Below, piece after piece: positions 23,600-32,088 of a DNA stretch of 32,088 nucleotides. The translations under genes were made by a program, and so were the position numbers. Position 1 is the stretch's first letter; every line of letters starts with the position of its first letter. The stretch lies in assembly GCA_900315525.1 (NCBI GenBank), contig OMZO01000025.1, positions 1 through 32,088 on the forward strand. The letters run 5' to 3'. Origin of the DNA: an uncultured Prevotella sp. Lineage in GTDB: Bacteria; Bacteroidota; Bacteroidia; Bacteroidales; Bacteroidaceae. The notes under the pieces are model-generated. The model saw only the letters and a program-made list of their open reading frames with translations. It was not told the DNA's origin and searched no databases.

Positions 23600-24868
23600 A
23601 TGAAGATATTGTTGTTAGGAAGCGGCGGTCGTGAGCACGCCCTCGCATGGAAAATCGCTCAGAGTCCCAAGTGTGAGAAACTGTATATCGCCCCAGGCAA
23701 TGCTGGAACGAGCAACTGCGGTGAGAATGTCGCCATGAAGGCCGACGACTTCGAGGCCATCAAGCAGTTTGTAAGCGCCAATGGTGTCAACATGGTGGTA
23801 GTCGGTCCTGAAGATCCTCTGGTGAAGGGTATCTACGACGACCTGAAGCATGATCCGCGCACAAAAGACGTTCCCGTGATTGGTCCTTCGAAGGCTGGTG
23901 CCGTACTCGAAGGCTCCAAGGACTTTGCCAAAGGTTTCATGCAGCGCCACCATATCCCCACAGCCCGCTATCAGACGTTCGACGGCGAACATCTCGAAGA
24001 GGGCTTGAAATTCTTAGAGTCGTGCGAAGCCCCCTATGTGCTGAAGGCCGATGGTCTGTGTGCAGGCAAGGGTGTGCTGATTCTCCCCACCCTCGAAGAG
24101 GCCAAGAAAGAACTAAAGGAGATGCTGGGCGGTATGTTCGGCAACGCCTCCTCACAGGTGGTCATCGAGGAGTTCCTCAGCGGCATCGAGTGCTCAGTCT
24201 TCGTACTGACAGACGGACAGCACTATAAGATCCTGCCCGAAGCCAAGGACTACAAGCGTATCGGTGAGCACGACACAGGTCTGAACACTGGCGGCATGGG
24301 GTCTGTGACACCTGTTCCCTTCGCCACCAAGGATTGGATGCAGAAGGTGGAAGACCGCATCATCCGTCCTACCGTCGAAGGTCTGGCTGCAGAGGGCATC
24401 GACTACAAGGGATTCATCTTCTTCGGCCTCATCAATGTCAAGGGAGAGCCTATGGTCATCGAATACAACTGCCGTATGGGCGACCCAGAGACTGAGAGTG
24501 TGATGCTCCGTCTGAAGAGCGACATCGTGGACCTCTTCGAGGGTGTGGCCGCTGGTGATCTCGACAAGCGTCCCATCGCCTTCGACGAACGGGCTGCTGT
24601 CTGCGTGATGCTCGTCTCGGGCGGCTATCCGCAGGAGTACAAGAAGGGCTATCCCATCACGGGCATCGACAGCGTGGAGGGTAGCATCGTCTTCCACAGC
24701 GGTACCGCTCTGAAAGATGGTGAGGTTGTGACCAATGGCGGACGCGTGATTGCTGTGTCTTCCTACGGCAAGGACAAGGCCGAGGCTTTGAAGAAGTCAT
24801 TCGAAGAGGCACAGAAGATTCAGTTCACCGACAAGTATTTCCGTCGTGACATCGGTGCCGACCTTTGA
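23600..24868 (+). CDS. purD: Phosphoribosylamine-glycine ligase (GAR synthetase)
   Basis: 422 aa, normal length. It joins 5-phosphoribosylamine and glycine with ATP to make GAR, the second step of purine synthesis, in the cytoplasm. The sequence shows the N-domain signature [20 protein letters not shown], the ATP-grasp domain ([36 protein letters not shown]), the conserved substrate loop [11 protein letters not shown], metal-binding [11 protein letters not shown], and the C-terminal domain ([19 protein letters not shown]). It lies between dpp4 and a membrane protein gene on the same strand without other purine genes. Purine-rich spacers of about 47 nt separate it from both neighbours. Confidence 0.98.
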   Translation: MKILLLGSGGREHALAWKIAQSPKCEKLYIAPGNAGTSNCGENVAMKADDFEAIKQFVSANGVNMVVVGPEDPLVKGIYDDLKHDPRTKDVPVIGPSKAGAVLEGSKDFAKGFMQRHHIPTARYQTFDGEHLEEGLKFLESCEAPYVLKADGLCAGKGVLILPTLEEAKKELKEMLGGMFGNASSQVVIEEFLSGIECSVFVLTDGQHYKILPEAKDYKRIGEHDTGLNTGGMGSVTPVPFATKDWMQKVEDRIIRPTVEGLAAEGIDYKGFIFFGLINVKGEPMVIEYNCRMGDPETESVMLRLKSDIVDLFEGVAAGDLDKRPIAFDERAAVCVMLVSGGYPQEYKKGYPITGIDSVEGSIVFHSGTALKDGEVVTNGGRVIAVSSYGKDKAEALKKSFEEAQKIQFTDKYFRRDIGADL

Positions 24869-24917
24869 AAAGTAAAAAGGTAAGAAGGGAAAAAAGAAAA
24901 AGGTGAAGAGGTAGAAA

Positions 24918-25865
24918 GTGAAGTACATTCAGAACCAGATAGCTGTAAGTCGTCAGACCCTGCCGACGACAATGGTATATAGCGCCGTCGTGTGGCTGCT
25001 GGCAGGCGTGATACAGGAAGGCTGGTGGATGATCCAGTTCCCGCTGTTCCTGATATCTGCCTTCCTGATGATGCAGCTCAACAACGTCAATCTACTCATC
25101 CGCATCTACAGCCGGATGATATCTGTGTCGTTCGTCATGCTGTCTTGTGCGGCAGCGTTTCTCTTTCCGTCTGCCACGGGGGGATTCGTCCAGTTCTGTT
25201 TCATCGTCTCCATCCTCTCATTGTTCAACACCTATCAGGAGCTCCCAGTCATCGGGTGGCTCTACTATGCCTTCCTGTTTCTCTCCCTGGCGAGTCTTGT
25301 AGAGGTCAGGACACTGCTATATCTGCCCCTGTTCTGGTTCCTGATGCTGGTGACGATCCACGCCCGTGGCTGGCGGGCCATTACGGCCTCTGTGTTAGGC
25401 ATCCTGACGCCCTACTGGTTTATGGTTGCCTGGCTGTTTTATACCCACCGCCACGAGTTCGACTTCAGCTTGTTGATCTCCCACTTCGGAGACCTGTCTG
25501 CCGTCACGTTGTCCGACTTTGCTATTGACGACCTCCAGCGATTGCTGACGCTGACCGTTGTCATCATCCTGGGCATAGTGGGCGGCATCCATTTCATCAT
25601 GAAGCATTACGAAGACAAGTTCCGCGTGCGACAGCTATATTACAGTTTCATCTATCTGGCCCTCTATACCCTCGCCCTGATGTTCGTCATCCCTTCGCAG
25701 TTCGACATACTGCTGCGGATACTCATCATTGCCGTCAGCCCGCTCATCGGCCATTTCTTCGCCTTGACGAAGACCAAAGTCTCCAACATCTTCTTCTTGG
25801 TCACCGCGGGCGTCATCCTGATTCTGACCTTATTCAACCTATGGAATTCGTCATCCATTTTCTGA
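24918..25865 (+). CDS. Polytopic membrane protein of unknown function (315 aa)
   Basis: I do not recognise a function. About nine or ten hydrophobic segments cover nearly the whole protein (for example VVWLLAGVIQEGWWMIQF, LYTLALMFVIPS, VTAGVILILTLFNLW), with short polar loops. No transporter or enzyme motif was found. It resembles the small Bacteroidetes-specific integral membrane families, but I cannot name one securely. Its last 25 bases overlap the start of the YqaA-like gene, so the two are translationally linked. Confidence 0.8.
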   Translation: MKYIQNQIAVSRQTLPTTMVYSAVVWLLAGVIQEGWWMIQFPLFLISAFLMMQLNNVNLLIRIYSRMISVSFVMLSCAAAFLFPSATGGFVQFCFIVSILSLFNTYQELPVIGWLYYAFLFLSLASLVEVRTLLYLPLFWFLMLVTIHARGWRAITASVLGILTPYWFMVAWLFYTHRHEFDFSLLISHFGDLSAVTLSDFAIDDLQRLLTLTVVIILGIVGGIHFIMKHYEDKFRVRQLYYSFIYLALYTLALMFVIPSQFDILLRILIIAVSPLIGHFFALTKTKVSNIFFLVTAGVILILTLFNLWNSSSIF

Positions 25866-26293
25866 CGCAATACGGCTACTGGGGCATGCTCCTGGCCGCC
25901 TTCCTGGCTGGCAGTTTCTTTCCCTTCTCCAGCGAGGCGGTCCTCATAGGACTGATGGCAACGGGCCTCGACCCCTGGATCCTGATGATCTACGGAACGG
26001 TGGGCAACGTGCTGGGCAGCATCGTGAACTACTGCTTGGGGCGTATGGGCAAGATGGAGTGGATAGAGAAGTATCTCCATGTGAAGAAGGCCGATCTCGA
26101 CAAGGCCCACCGCTTTCTGGCAGGTCGCGGCTCGTGGATGGGGTTCTTTGCCTTCCTGCCCATCTTGGGCAGTGCCATCACGATAGCCCTCGGACTGATG
26201 CGCTCCAACATCGTCATCACCTTCATTGCTATCACCTTAGGCAAGATTTTCCGTTATATCGTCCTAATATATGGCGCTGGTTTGTTTATGTAA
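25841..26293 (+). CDS. YqaA/DedA-like small membrane protein
   Basis: 150 aa with about four membrane segments. It starts inside the previous gene (25-bp overlap, other frame). The pattern GYWGMLLAAFLAGSFFPFSSEAVLIGL, then GTVGNVLGSIVNYCLGR and a C-terminal GKIFRYIVLIYGA is typical of the YqaA branch of the SNARE-associated/DedA superfamily (VTT domain). DedA relatives act in membrane homeostasis and lipid flipping; the role of the YqaA branch is not settled. The Pro-containing re-entrant segments (FFPFSSE, FLPILGS) fit the family. Confidence 0.88.
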   Translation: MEFVIHFLTQYGYWGMLLAAFLAGSFFPFSSEAVLIGLMATGLDPWILMIYGTVGNVLGSIVNYCLGRMGKMEWIEKYLHVKKADLDKAHRFLAGRGSWMGFFAFLPILGSAITIALGLMRSNIVITFIAITLGKIFRYIVLIYGAGLFM

Positions 26294-26324
26294 GTTAATT
26301 TATGTAGAGCAGCAGCAAATTCTT

Positions 26325-26350
26325 CACTTTTCACTTTTCACTTTTCACTT
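26325..26350. repeat. Tandem 7-mer CACTTTT
   Basis: Four copies (the last partial) of CACTTTT directly upstream of the GT117 promoter. A copy-number change here could alter promoter spacing or activity. Confidence 0.7.
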
Positions 26351-26358
26351 AATTTTAG

Positions 26359-26366
26359 TACCTTTG
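26359..26366 (+). promoter_or_regulatory. -7 promoter element of the GT117 gene
   Basis: TACCTTTG, 47 nt before the ATG at 26414. No good -33 TTTG: the CACTTTT repeats occupy that region. Confidence 0.6.
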
Positions 26367-26413
26367 TACCCAAATAGTTTGATTTTTAACGTTAAAGACT
26401 TATACTTTTTTAA

Positions 26414-29400
26414 ATGAAACAGTTTAGACTGGTGGACAATATCCTTGGTTGGCTGACATTCTTCATAGCCGCCTTCGTCTATTGTTCCACGATTGAGCCG
26501 ACAGCCAGTTTCTGGGATTGTCCGGAGTTTATCACGACGGGTTATAGACTTGAAGTAGGTCACCCCCCTGGGGCACCATTCTTCATGCTCACGGCCAACC
26601 TCTTCTCACAGTTCACGAGCGACCCCTCACAAGTGGCGCGGATGGTCAACACGATGAGTGCCCTCCTGTCAGCGACCTGTATCCTCTTCCTTTTCTGGAG
26701 CATCACGCATCTGACACGACGGCTGCTGATCAGCGACTGGAACGAGCTGACGCGCCCCAAGATGATTGCCATCGAGGCCTCCGGACTGGTGGGCGCCCTC
26801 ATCTACACCTTTAGCGACACCTTCTGGTTCTCGGCCGTCGAGGGTGAGGTCTATGCCTACTCCTCTGCCTTCACGGCTCTGGTGTTCTGGCTCATCCTGA
26901 AGTGGGAAGACCACGCCGACGAGCCTCACAGCGACCGCTGGCTTGTGCTCATCATGTATATGACGGGACTTTCCATTGGTGTCCACCTGCTGAATCTGCT
27001 CTGTCTGCCAGCCATCGGTCTGGTGTACTACTACCGTCGCTTCCCCGATGCCAACCTGAAGGGCTCCCTGATTGCCCTCTGCCTCTCGGTGGCCATCCTC
27101 GTGGCCGTCCTCTATGGCGTCGTGCCTGGCATCATCACCGTCGGCGGATGGTTCGAGCTGTTCTTTGTCAACACCCTGGGCATGCCCTTCAACACGGGTG
27201 AGATCATCTATATCATCCTGCTCATCAGCTGCGTCATCTGGGCTGTCTATGAGACACAGACGCAGCGACACAGCGACACCATCCAGAATCTGGCTTTCCT
27301 GCTGGCCTTCGGCATGCTCGGCATCCCCTTCTACGGCTGGGGCTGGTCAGCCTTCATCATCGGCGTCGTCGCACTGGCTGTCGTCTGGTTCGTGCTGAAC
27401 CTGAAGAAAGACAAGCTGCCGCTCGTCACGACTCGTGCGAAGAACACGGTGCTGCTCTGCATGCTCATGCTGATGATCGGCTACTCGAGCTACGCCCTGA
27501 TCGTGATCCGCTCTTCGGCCAATCCTCCGATGGACCAGAACTCTCCCGAGGATATCTTCACCCTCGGCGACTATCTGGGCCGCGACCAGTATGGCTATCG
27601 CCCCTTGCTCTACGGACAGGCTTTCACCTCGCAGGTGGCTCTTGAGCAGGACGGCAACTACTGCAAGCCCGTCATGTCGAAGGGCAAGCCCGTGTGGCAG
27701 CGCAAGGAGAAAGCCTCCGAGGATGAGAAGGACTCCTACTTCATCGTCCGCACGAAGGATGAATATAAATACGCCCAGAACATGCTGTTCCCGCGTATGT
27801 ACGATGCAGGCCACGCTGCTGCCTACGAATCATGGATGGGCGGCGTTGATGGCTACGAGGTGCCCTACGACCGCTGCGGCGAACAGATGACGGTGAAGGT
27901 ACCTACACAGCTGGAGAACATCCGTTTCTTCCTCAGCTATCAGTGCAACTTCATGTACTGGCGCTACTTCATGTGGAACTTCGCCGGCCGTCAGAACGAC
28001 ATCCAAGGTAATGGAGAACTCGAGCACGGCAACTGGCTGACGGGTATCCCCTTCATTGATAATGCACGCCTCGGCGACCAGTCGCTGCTGCCCGACGAAC
28101 TCAAGGAGAATAAGGGCCACAACGTCTTCTACTGTCTGCCCCTCATCTTAGGCCTCATCGGCCTCTTCTGGCAGGCTTGGTACACCCGCAGGCGCAAAGT
28201 CACCATCAACGGCACAGAAAAGACCATCGACGACCCCATCGGCATCCGCCAGTTCTGGGTAGTCTTCTTCCTCTTCTTCATGACAGGTCTGGCCATCGTC
28301 ATCTACCTGAACCAGACCCCGATGCAGCCCCGTGAGCGCGACTACGCCTACGCTGGTTCCTTCTATGCCTTCGCCATCTGGTGCGGTATGGGTGTGGCAG
28401 CCATCATCGAATTCTTAAGGGAAAAGGTAAAAGCGAATAGTGAAAAATTCGCTACCGCCATAGCTGCCGTTGTAGGCGTTGTATGTCTGCTTGTCCCCAT
28501 CCAGATGGCCTCACAGACCTGGGATGATCACGACCGCTCAGGCCGCTACACCTGCCGCGACTTCGGACAGAACTACCTGATGACGCTGCAGGAGAAGGGT
28601 AACCCCATCATCTTCACCAATGGCGACAACGACACTTTCCCCCTCTGGTACAACCAGGATACCGAAGGTGTGCGCACCGATGCCCGCGTCTGCAACCTCT
28701 CTTACCTGCAGACCGACTGGTATATCGACCAGATGCGCCGTCCGGCCTACGACTCGCCCAGCGTGCCCATCAACTGGAGCCGCCTCGAATACTGTGCTGG
28801 CACCAACGAATACGTACAGGTCGATCCCGCCCTCAAGGAGCAGGTCATCCAGCTCTACCAGGAGAGTCCTGAAGAAGCCAAGAAGCAGTTCGGCGACGAG
28901 CCCTTCGAGCTGAAGAACATCCTGCAGAACTGGGTACGCGCCAAGCACCCCGACTTCCACGTCATACCTACCGACACCGTCTATGTCACCATCGACAAGG
29001 AGGCTGTGCGCAAGAGCGGTATGATGATGGCCAGCGACTCCATCCCCGACAAGATGGTCATCTCGCTCAAGGGTAAGAATGCCCTCTACAAGGGCGACCT
29101 CATGATGCTGGAGATGATTGCCAACGCCAACTGGACACGTCCTATCTACGTGGCACTCACCGTAGGCTCAGAGAACTACATGAACCTCGGCAACAATTTC
29201 GTGCAGGAAGGTCTCGCCAACCGCATCACGCCGTTCACGACCAATGCCCCTGGAGCCAAGAACTTCGACACTGAGAAGACCTACGACAACGTGATGAATA
29301 AGTTCAAGTTCGGCGGCATGAATCAGCGCGGCATCTACATCGACGAGACCGTCATGCGCATGTGCTACACCCATCGTCGTCTCCTCTCGCAGCTCGCCAT

Positions 29401-29791
29401 CAACCTCATCCAGGAGGATAAGATCGACAAGGCCAAGAAGGTGCTCGAGAAGTGCGAGAAGGAACTGCCCGCCTACAACATCCCCCACGACTACCAGAGC
29501 GGCTCGCTCGACCTCGTGCGCGCCTATGCACTCACTGGTCAGACCCAGAAGGCTCAGCAGCTGCTCACCCAGCTCTGGCACAAGGCCAGCCAGTACCTGC
29601 AGTGGTACTGCTCGCTCGACGGCACCTGGTTCGCCAACTCCCAGCAAGACTGCATGCTCCACATCTATATCATGCAGCAGCTGCTCGATGTCCAGCAGAT
29701 CGTCGATGAGAAGAAGAGCGCCCAGATGGAGAAGCAGTTCGAGGGTTACATGCGCCTCTACCAGTCACTGGGAGGCTCGTTCGGAGAGTAA
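26414..29791 (+). CDS. DUF2723 / glycosyltransferase family 117 membrane protein
   Basis: 1125 aa. The N-terminal half is a polytopic membrane domain that starts with the DUF2723 signature (NILGWLTFFIAAFVYCSTIE, SFWDCPEFI, HPPGAPFFMLTANLF), with about twelve segments in total. DUF2723 proteins share the fold of protein O-mannosyltransferases (GT-C), and SFWDCPEF carries the acidic residue expected near the active site. A second conserved block, NQTPMQPRERDYAYAGSFYAFA, precedes the last membrane segments. The soluble C-terminal third has TPR-like helices (KIDKAKKVLEKCEKELP, QTQKAQQLLTQLW). It probably moves a sugar from a lipid carrier to an envelope acceptor; the substrate is unknown. Own promoter. 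The deacetylase gene follows after 21 nt. Confidence 0.92.
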   Translation: MKQFRLVDNILGWLTFFIAAFVYCSTIEPTASFWDCPEFITTGYRLEVGHPPGAPFFMLTANLFSQFTSDPSQVARMVNTMSALLSATCILFLFWSITHLTRRLLISDWNELTRPKMIAIEASGLVGALIYTFSDTFWFSAVEGEVYAYSSAFTALVFWLILKWEDHADEPHSDRWLVLIMYMTGLSIGVHLLNLLCLPAIGLVYYYRRFPDANLKGSLIALCLSVAILVAVLYGVVPGIITVGGWFELFFVNTLGMPFNTGEIIYIILLISCVIWAVYETQTQRHSDTIQNLAFLLAFGMLGIPFYGWGWSAFIIGVVALAVVWFVLNLKKDKLPLVTTRAKNTVLLCMLMLMIGYSSYALIVIRSSANPPMDQNSPEDIFTLGDYLGRDQYGYRPLLYGQAFTSQVALEQDGNYCKPVMSKGKPVWQRKEKASEDEKDSYFIVRTKDEYKYAQNMLFPRMYDAGHAAAYESWMGGVDGYEVPYDRCGEQMTVKVPTQLENIRFFLSYQCNFMYWRYFMWNFAGRQNDIQGNGELEHGNWLTGIPFIDNARLGDQSLLPDELKENKGHNVFYCLPLILGLIGLFWQAWYTRRRKVTINGTEKTIDDPIGIRQFWVVFFLFFMTGLAIVIYLNQTPMQPRERDYAYAGSFYAFAIWCGMGVAAIIEFLREKVKANSEKFATAIAAVVGVVCLLVPIQMASQTWDDHDRSGRYTCRDFGQNYLMTLQEKGNPIIFTNGDNDTFPLWYNQDTEGVRTDARVCNLSYLQTDWYIDQMRRPAYDSPSVPINWSRLEYCAGTNEYVQVDPALKEQVIQLYQESPEEAKKQFGDEPFELKNILQNWVRAKHPDFHVIPTDTVYVTIDKEAVRKSGMMMASDSIPDKMVISLKGKNALYKGDLMMLEMIANANWTRPIYVALTVGSENYMNLGNNFVQEGLANRITPFTTNAPGAKNFDTEKTYDNVMNKFKFGGMNQRGIYIDETVMRMCYTHRRLLSQLAINLIQEDKIDKAKKVLEKCEKELPAYNIPHDYQSGSLDLVRAYALTGQTQKAQQLLTQLWHKASQYLQWYCSLDGTWFANSQQDCMLHIYIMQQLLDVQQIVDEKKSAQMEKQFEGYMRLYQSLGGSFGE

Positions 29792-29812
29792 GAAAGACAA
29801 CTACTACAAGAT

Positions 29813-30436
29813 ATGTTTATCGAGCAACCAGCCATCTATCTCCGCTGGCTCTACCCGAAAGCCTACTGGAGAATGGACCGTCACGACAAGTCTGTGTATC
29901 TGACTTTCGACGACGGCCCCATCCCCGAGGCAACCCCCTTCATTCTCGACACCCTGCGCCAGTTCGACATCAAGGCCACCTTCTTCCTGGTCGGCGACAA
30001 CGTGCGCAAACACCCTGAACTCTACGAGCGCATCCTCGCCGAGGGCCATCAGGTGGGCAACCATACCCACAACCACATCCAGGGTCTCACCCACACCATC
30101 AAGGAGTACAGCTACAATGTCGAGAAGGCCAATGCCTATATCCACTCGCGCCTCGTGCGCCCGCCTCACGGCTGGATGCGCCTGAGCCAGTACGCGTGGC
30201 TCAGCCGTAAGTACAAGATCGTGATGTGGGACCTCGTCACCCGCGACTATTCCAAGTGGATGACCGCCGAGGATATCATTAATAATGTAAAGAGGTACGC
30301 GCGCAACGGCTCTATTATCACCTTCCACGACTCACTGAAGTCGATCGACAAGCTCCGCACCGCCCTGCCCGAGTCCATCCAGTGGCTGCGCGACCAGGGC
30401 TACGCCTTCAAGATCTTCGACCAGCCCGCGCCCTGA
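29813..30436 (+). CDS. Polysaccharide deacetylase (NodB/CE4 family)
   Basis: 207 aa, cytoplasmic or membrane-associated by sequence, since there is no clear signal peptide (MFIEQPAIYLRWLYPKAYWR). The NodB motifs are present: TFDDGP (31-36, base and metal Asp), HTHNH (84-88, metal His pair H84 and H88), RPPHG (116-120, in place of RPPYG) and a C-terminal ITFHDS with the catalytic His. Such enzymes remove N-acetyl groups from peptidoglycan or other GlcNAc polymers with a divalent metal. It lies 21 nt after the GT117 gene and is probably co-transcribed, which hints at a shared envelope-glycan task. Confidence 0.92.
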   Translation: MFIEQPAIYLRWLYPKAYWRMDRHDKSVYLTFDDGPIPEATPFILDTLRQFDIKATFFLVGDNVRKHPELYERILAEGHQVGNHTHNHIQGLTHTIKEYSYNVEKANAYIHSRLVRPPHGWMRLSQYAWLSRKYKIVMWDLVTRDYSKWMTAEDIINNVKRYARNGSIITFHDSLKSIDKLRTALPESIQWLRDQGYAFKIFDQPAP

Positions 30437-30477
30437 CACCTCTACACCCTCTGACTAACAAACCCTAAACATTTTAT

Positions 30478-32088
30478 ATGAAACGATTACTTATTAGCAG
30501 CTTACTCACAGCAACATTCGCTATGACAACAAATGCCCAACCACAGCTCCGCGCCGATAACATCGACGAGGTGCTCAAGGCTATGACCCTTGAAGAGAAA
30601 GCCCAGATTCTCGTGGGCGGTGGTAACGACAGCTTCGTCGGCAGCGGTGCTATGCTCGGACATCAGGCGAAACTGGTGGCCGGAGCAGCAGGCATCACTG
30701 TAGAGATTCCACGTCTCGGCATCCCCGCCACTGTGCTCACCGACGGCCCTGCCGGCGTCCACATCGACCCCACCAGGAAGAACGACACCAACACCTACTA
30801 TGCTACGGGCTTCCCCGTAGGCACCTGTCTGGCCTCCACCTGGAACACAGAACTCGTCGAGGCCGTCGGCAAGGCTATCGGCAACGAGACCCTCGAGTAT
30901 GGTTGCGATGTCATCCTCGGCCCTGGCCTCAACATCCACCGCAGTCCCCTCTGCGGCCGTAACTTCGAATACTATTCAGAAGACCCCTTCGTGACGGGTA
31001 AGATTGGTACCGCCATGACCCTCGGCATCCAGAGCCAGGGCGTAGGCGTCTCCGCCAAGCACTATGCCGTCAACTCCCAGGAGAGCGACCGTACGCGCGT
31101 CGATGAGCGCGTCAGCCAGCGTGCCCTTCGCGAAATCTATCTCCGCGGCTTCGAGCGCGTCGTGCGCGAGAGCGATCCCTGGACCGTCATGTCAGCCTAC
31201 AATCTAGTGAACGGAGAGTTCGCACAGGGCAGCAAAGGCCTGCTCACAGATATCCTCCGCACCGACTGGGGCTTCCGCGGCATCGTGATGACCGACTGGA
31301 TCAACAAGCGCGAAGGACAAGGTCTATACACCGTCGACCAGGTAGAGGCAGGCAACGACCTGATGACGCCAGGCTATCCCACACAGGCAGAAGACATCGT
31401 CAAAGGTGTGAAGAGCGGCAAGCTCGACATCAAGTATGTCGATCAGAACGTGCGACGCATGCTCGAGTACATCGTCAAGACCCCACGCTTCCGCGGCTAT
31501 CAGTTCAGCAACAAACCCGATCTGCAGGCTCACGCCCAGATCACCCGCCAGTCGAGCACCGAGGGCATGGTACTGCTCAAGAACGACGACGTGCTCCCCA
31601 TTCGCGACCTCAAGACCGTTGCCCTCTTCGGTGTCAACTCCTACGACTTCCTCGCAGGTGGTCTCGGCTCTGGAGCCGTCAACGTGCCTTATAGCGTCGA
31701 TATGGTCACTGGTCTGAAGAACATCGGCATCAAGACCACCCCGCAACTGACAGAGATCTACCAGAACTACATCAAATACGCCCGAGCCAAGCTGAAGGCC
31801 GACAAGAACCCCATCATGTGGTTCCTCGACACAGGCCAGCCCAAGTTCGACGAAATCGACATCACCGAGCGCTGCGTACAGCATGAGGTGAAGGAAGCCA
31901 ATGCCGCCATCATCACCATCGGACGTCAGGCTGGTGAAGGCATGGACCGCGCCATCGAAGGCGAGTTCAACCTGACACAGGCTGAGCGCGACATGATCTT
32001 CCGCGTCAGCGACACCTTCCGTCCTGCAGGCAAGCCCGTCATTGTCATCCTCAACTCAGGCAGCGTCATGGAGACAGCCTCCTGGCGC
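30478..32088 (+). CDS. GH3 beta-glucosidase-like glycoside hydrolase (partial, 3' end outside window)
   Basis: 537 codons are visible from the ATG at 30478. A signal peptide (MKRLLISSLLTATFAMTTNA) sends it to the periplasm. The first GH3 domain has VLTDGPAGVHI, GRNFEYYSEDPF, SAKHYAVNSQE and the nucleophile region GFRGIVMTDW (D273). The second domain begins at about residue 355 (EGMVLLKNDDVLPI) and holds GRQAGEGMDRA before the window ends. GH3 enzymes of this form remove terminal beta-linked glucose, or sometimes xylose or other sugars. No frameshift is visible. It starts 41 nt after the deacetylase gene, with no promoter or terminator seen in between. Confidence 0.95.
   Translation, partial: MKRLLISSLLTATFAMTTNAQPQLRADNIDEVLKAMTLEEKAQILVGGGNDSFVGSGAMLGHQAKLVAGAAGITVEIPRLGIPATVLTDGPAGVHIDPTRKNDTNTYYATGFPVGTCLASTWNTELVEAVGKAIGNETLEYGCDVILGPGLNIHRSPLCGRNFEYYSEDPFVTGKIGTAMTLGIQSQGVGVSAKHYAVNSQESDRTRVDERVSQRALREIYLRGFERVVRESDPWTVMSAYNLVNGEFAQGSKGLLTDILRTDWGFRGIVMTDWINKREGQGLYTVDQVEAGNDLMTPGYPTQAEDIVKGVKSGKLDIKYVDQNVRRMLEYIVKTPRFRGYQFSNKPDLQAHAQITRQSSTEGMVLLKNDDVLPIRDLKTVALFGVNSYDFLAGGLGSGAVNVPYSVDMVTGLKNIGIKTTPQLTEIYQNYIKYARAKLKADKNPIMWFLDTGQPKFDEIDITERCVQHEVKEANAAIITIGRQAGEGMDRAIEGEFNLTQAERDMIFRVSDTFRPAGKPVIVILNSGSVMETASWR

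Overview
The window looks like a chromosomal segment of a Bacteroidales bacterium, most likely Prevotella or a close relative. The reasons are repeated Bacteroidetes-type promoters (-33 TTTG, about 20 bp, -7 TAnnTTTG), a lack of Shine-Dalgarno sites, a hybrid-two-component-like periplasmic sensor, a PA14-containing GH31, a S9B dipeptidyl peptidase and a DUF2723/GT117 membrane protein. No tRNA or rRNA gene was seen.

Region 1 (1-9.8 kb, minus strand) is a glycan-use block. In transcription order it holds a LacI-family regulator with a palindromic operator in its own promoter, a large beta-propeller sensor that has lost its kinase H-box and G2 box, a GH31 alpha-xylosidase-like enzyme, a 72-aa protein, and a GH2 beta-galactosidase-like gene. 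The GH2 gene is broken by a perfect 31-bp tandem duplication. No SusC/SusD pair is in view.

Region 2 (9.8-17.5 kb, mostly minus strand, visibly more AT-rich from about 12.5 kb) is accessory DNA. It holds two unrecognised proteins, one with a leader made of nine 11-bp units, a gene fragment and a possible PD-(D/E)XK-type protein. The main item of interest is a 443-aa TnpB/Cas12-like RuvC nuclease whose 3' end runs into a CRISPR-like array. The array has 36-bp repeats and 29-30-nt unique spacers. The first repeat encodes the last codons and stop of tnpB, so every repeat carries a copy of the tnpB 3' end. No cas1, cas2 or tnpA is present. This looks like a minimal type V-U-like system, or an intermediate between TnpB-omegaRNA and CRISPR-Cas12. 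A two-gene envelope cassette and a well-folded candidate small RNA (about 17236-17461) follow.

Region 3 (17.5-32.1 kb) is ordinary chromosome. On the minus strand are a DUF2807 lipoprotein and a PAS histidine kinase without a nearby response regulator. On the plus strand are an RlmL-like rRNA methyltransferase with a long basic tail, a dipeptidyl peptidase IV, purD, two membrane proteins, a GT117/DUF2723 protein, a polysaccharide deacetylase and the 5' part of a GH3 glycosidase that runs off the window. Together GH31, GH2 and GH3 are the exo-acting activities used on xyloglucan-like glycans, but the GH3 is far from the other two.
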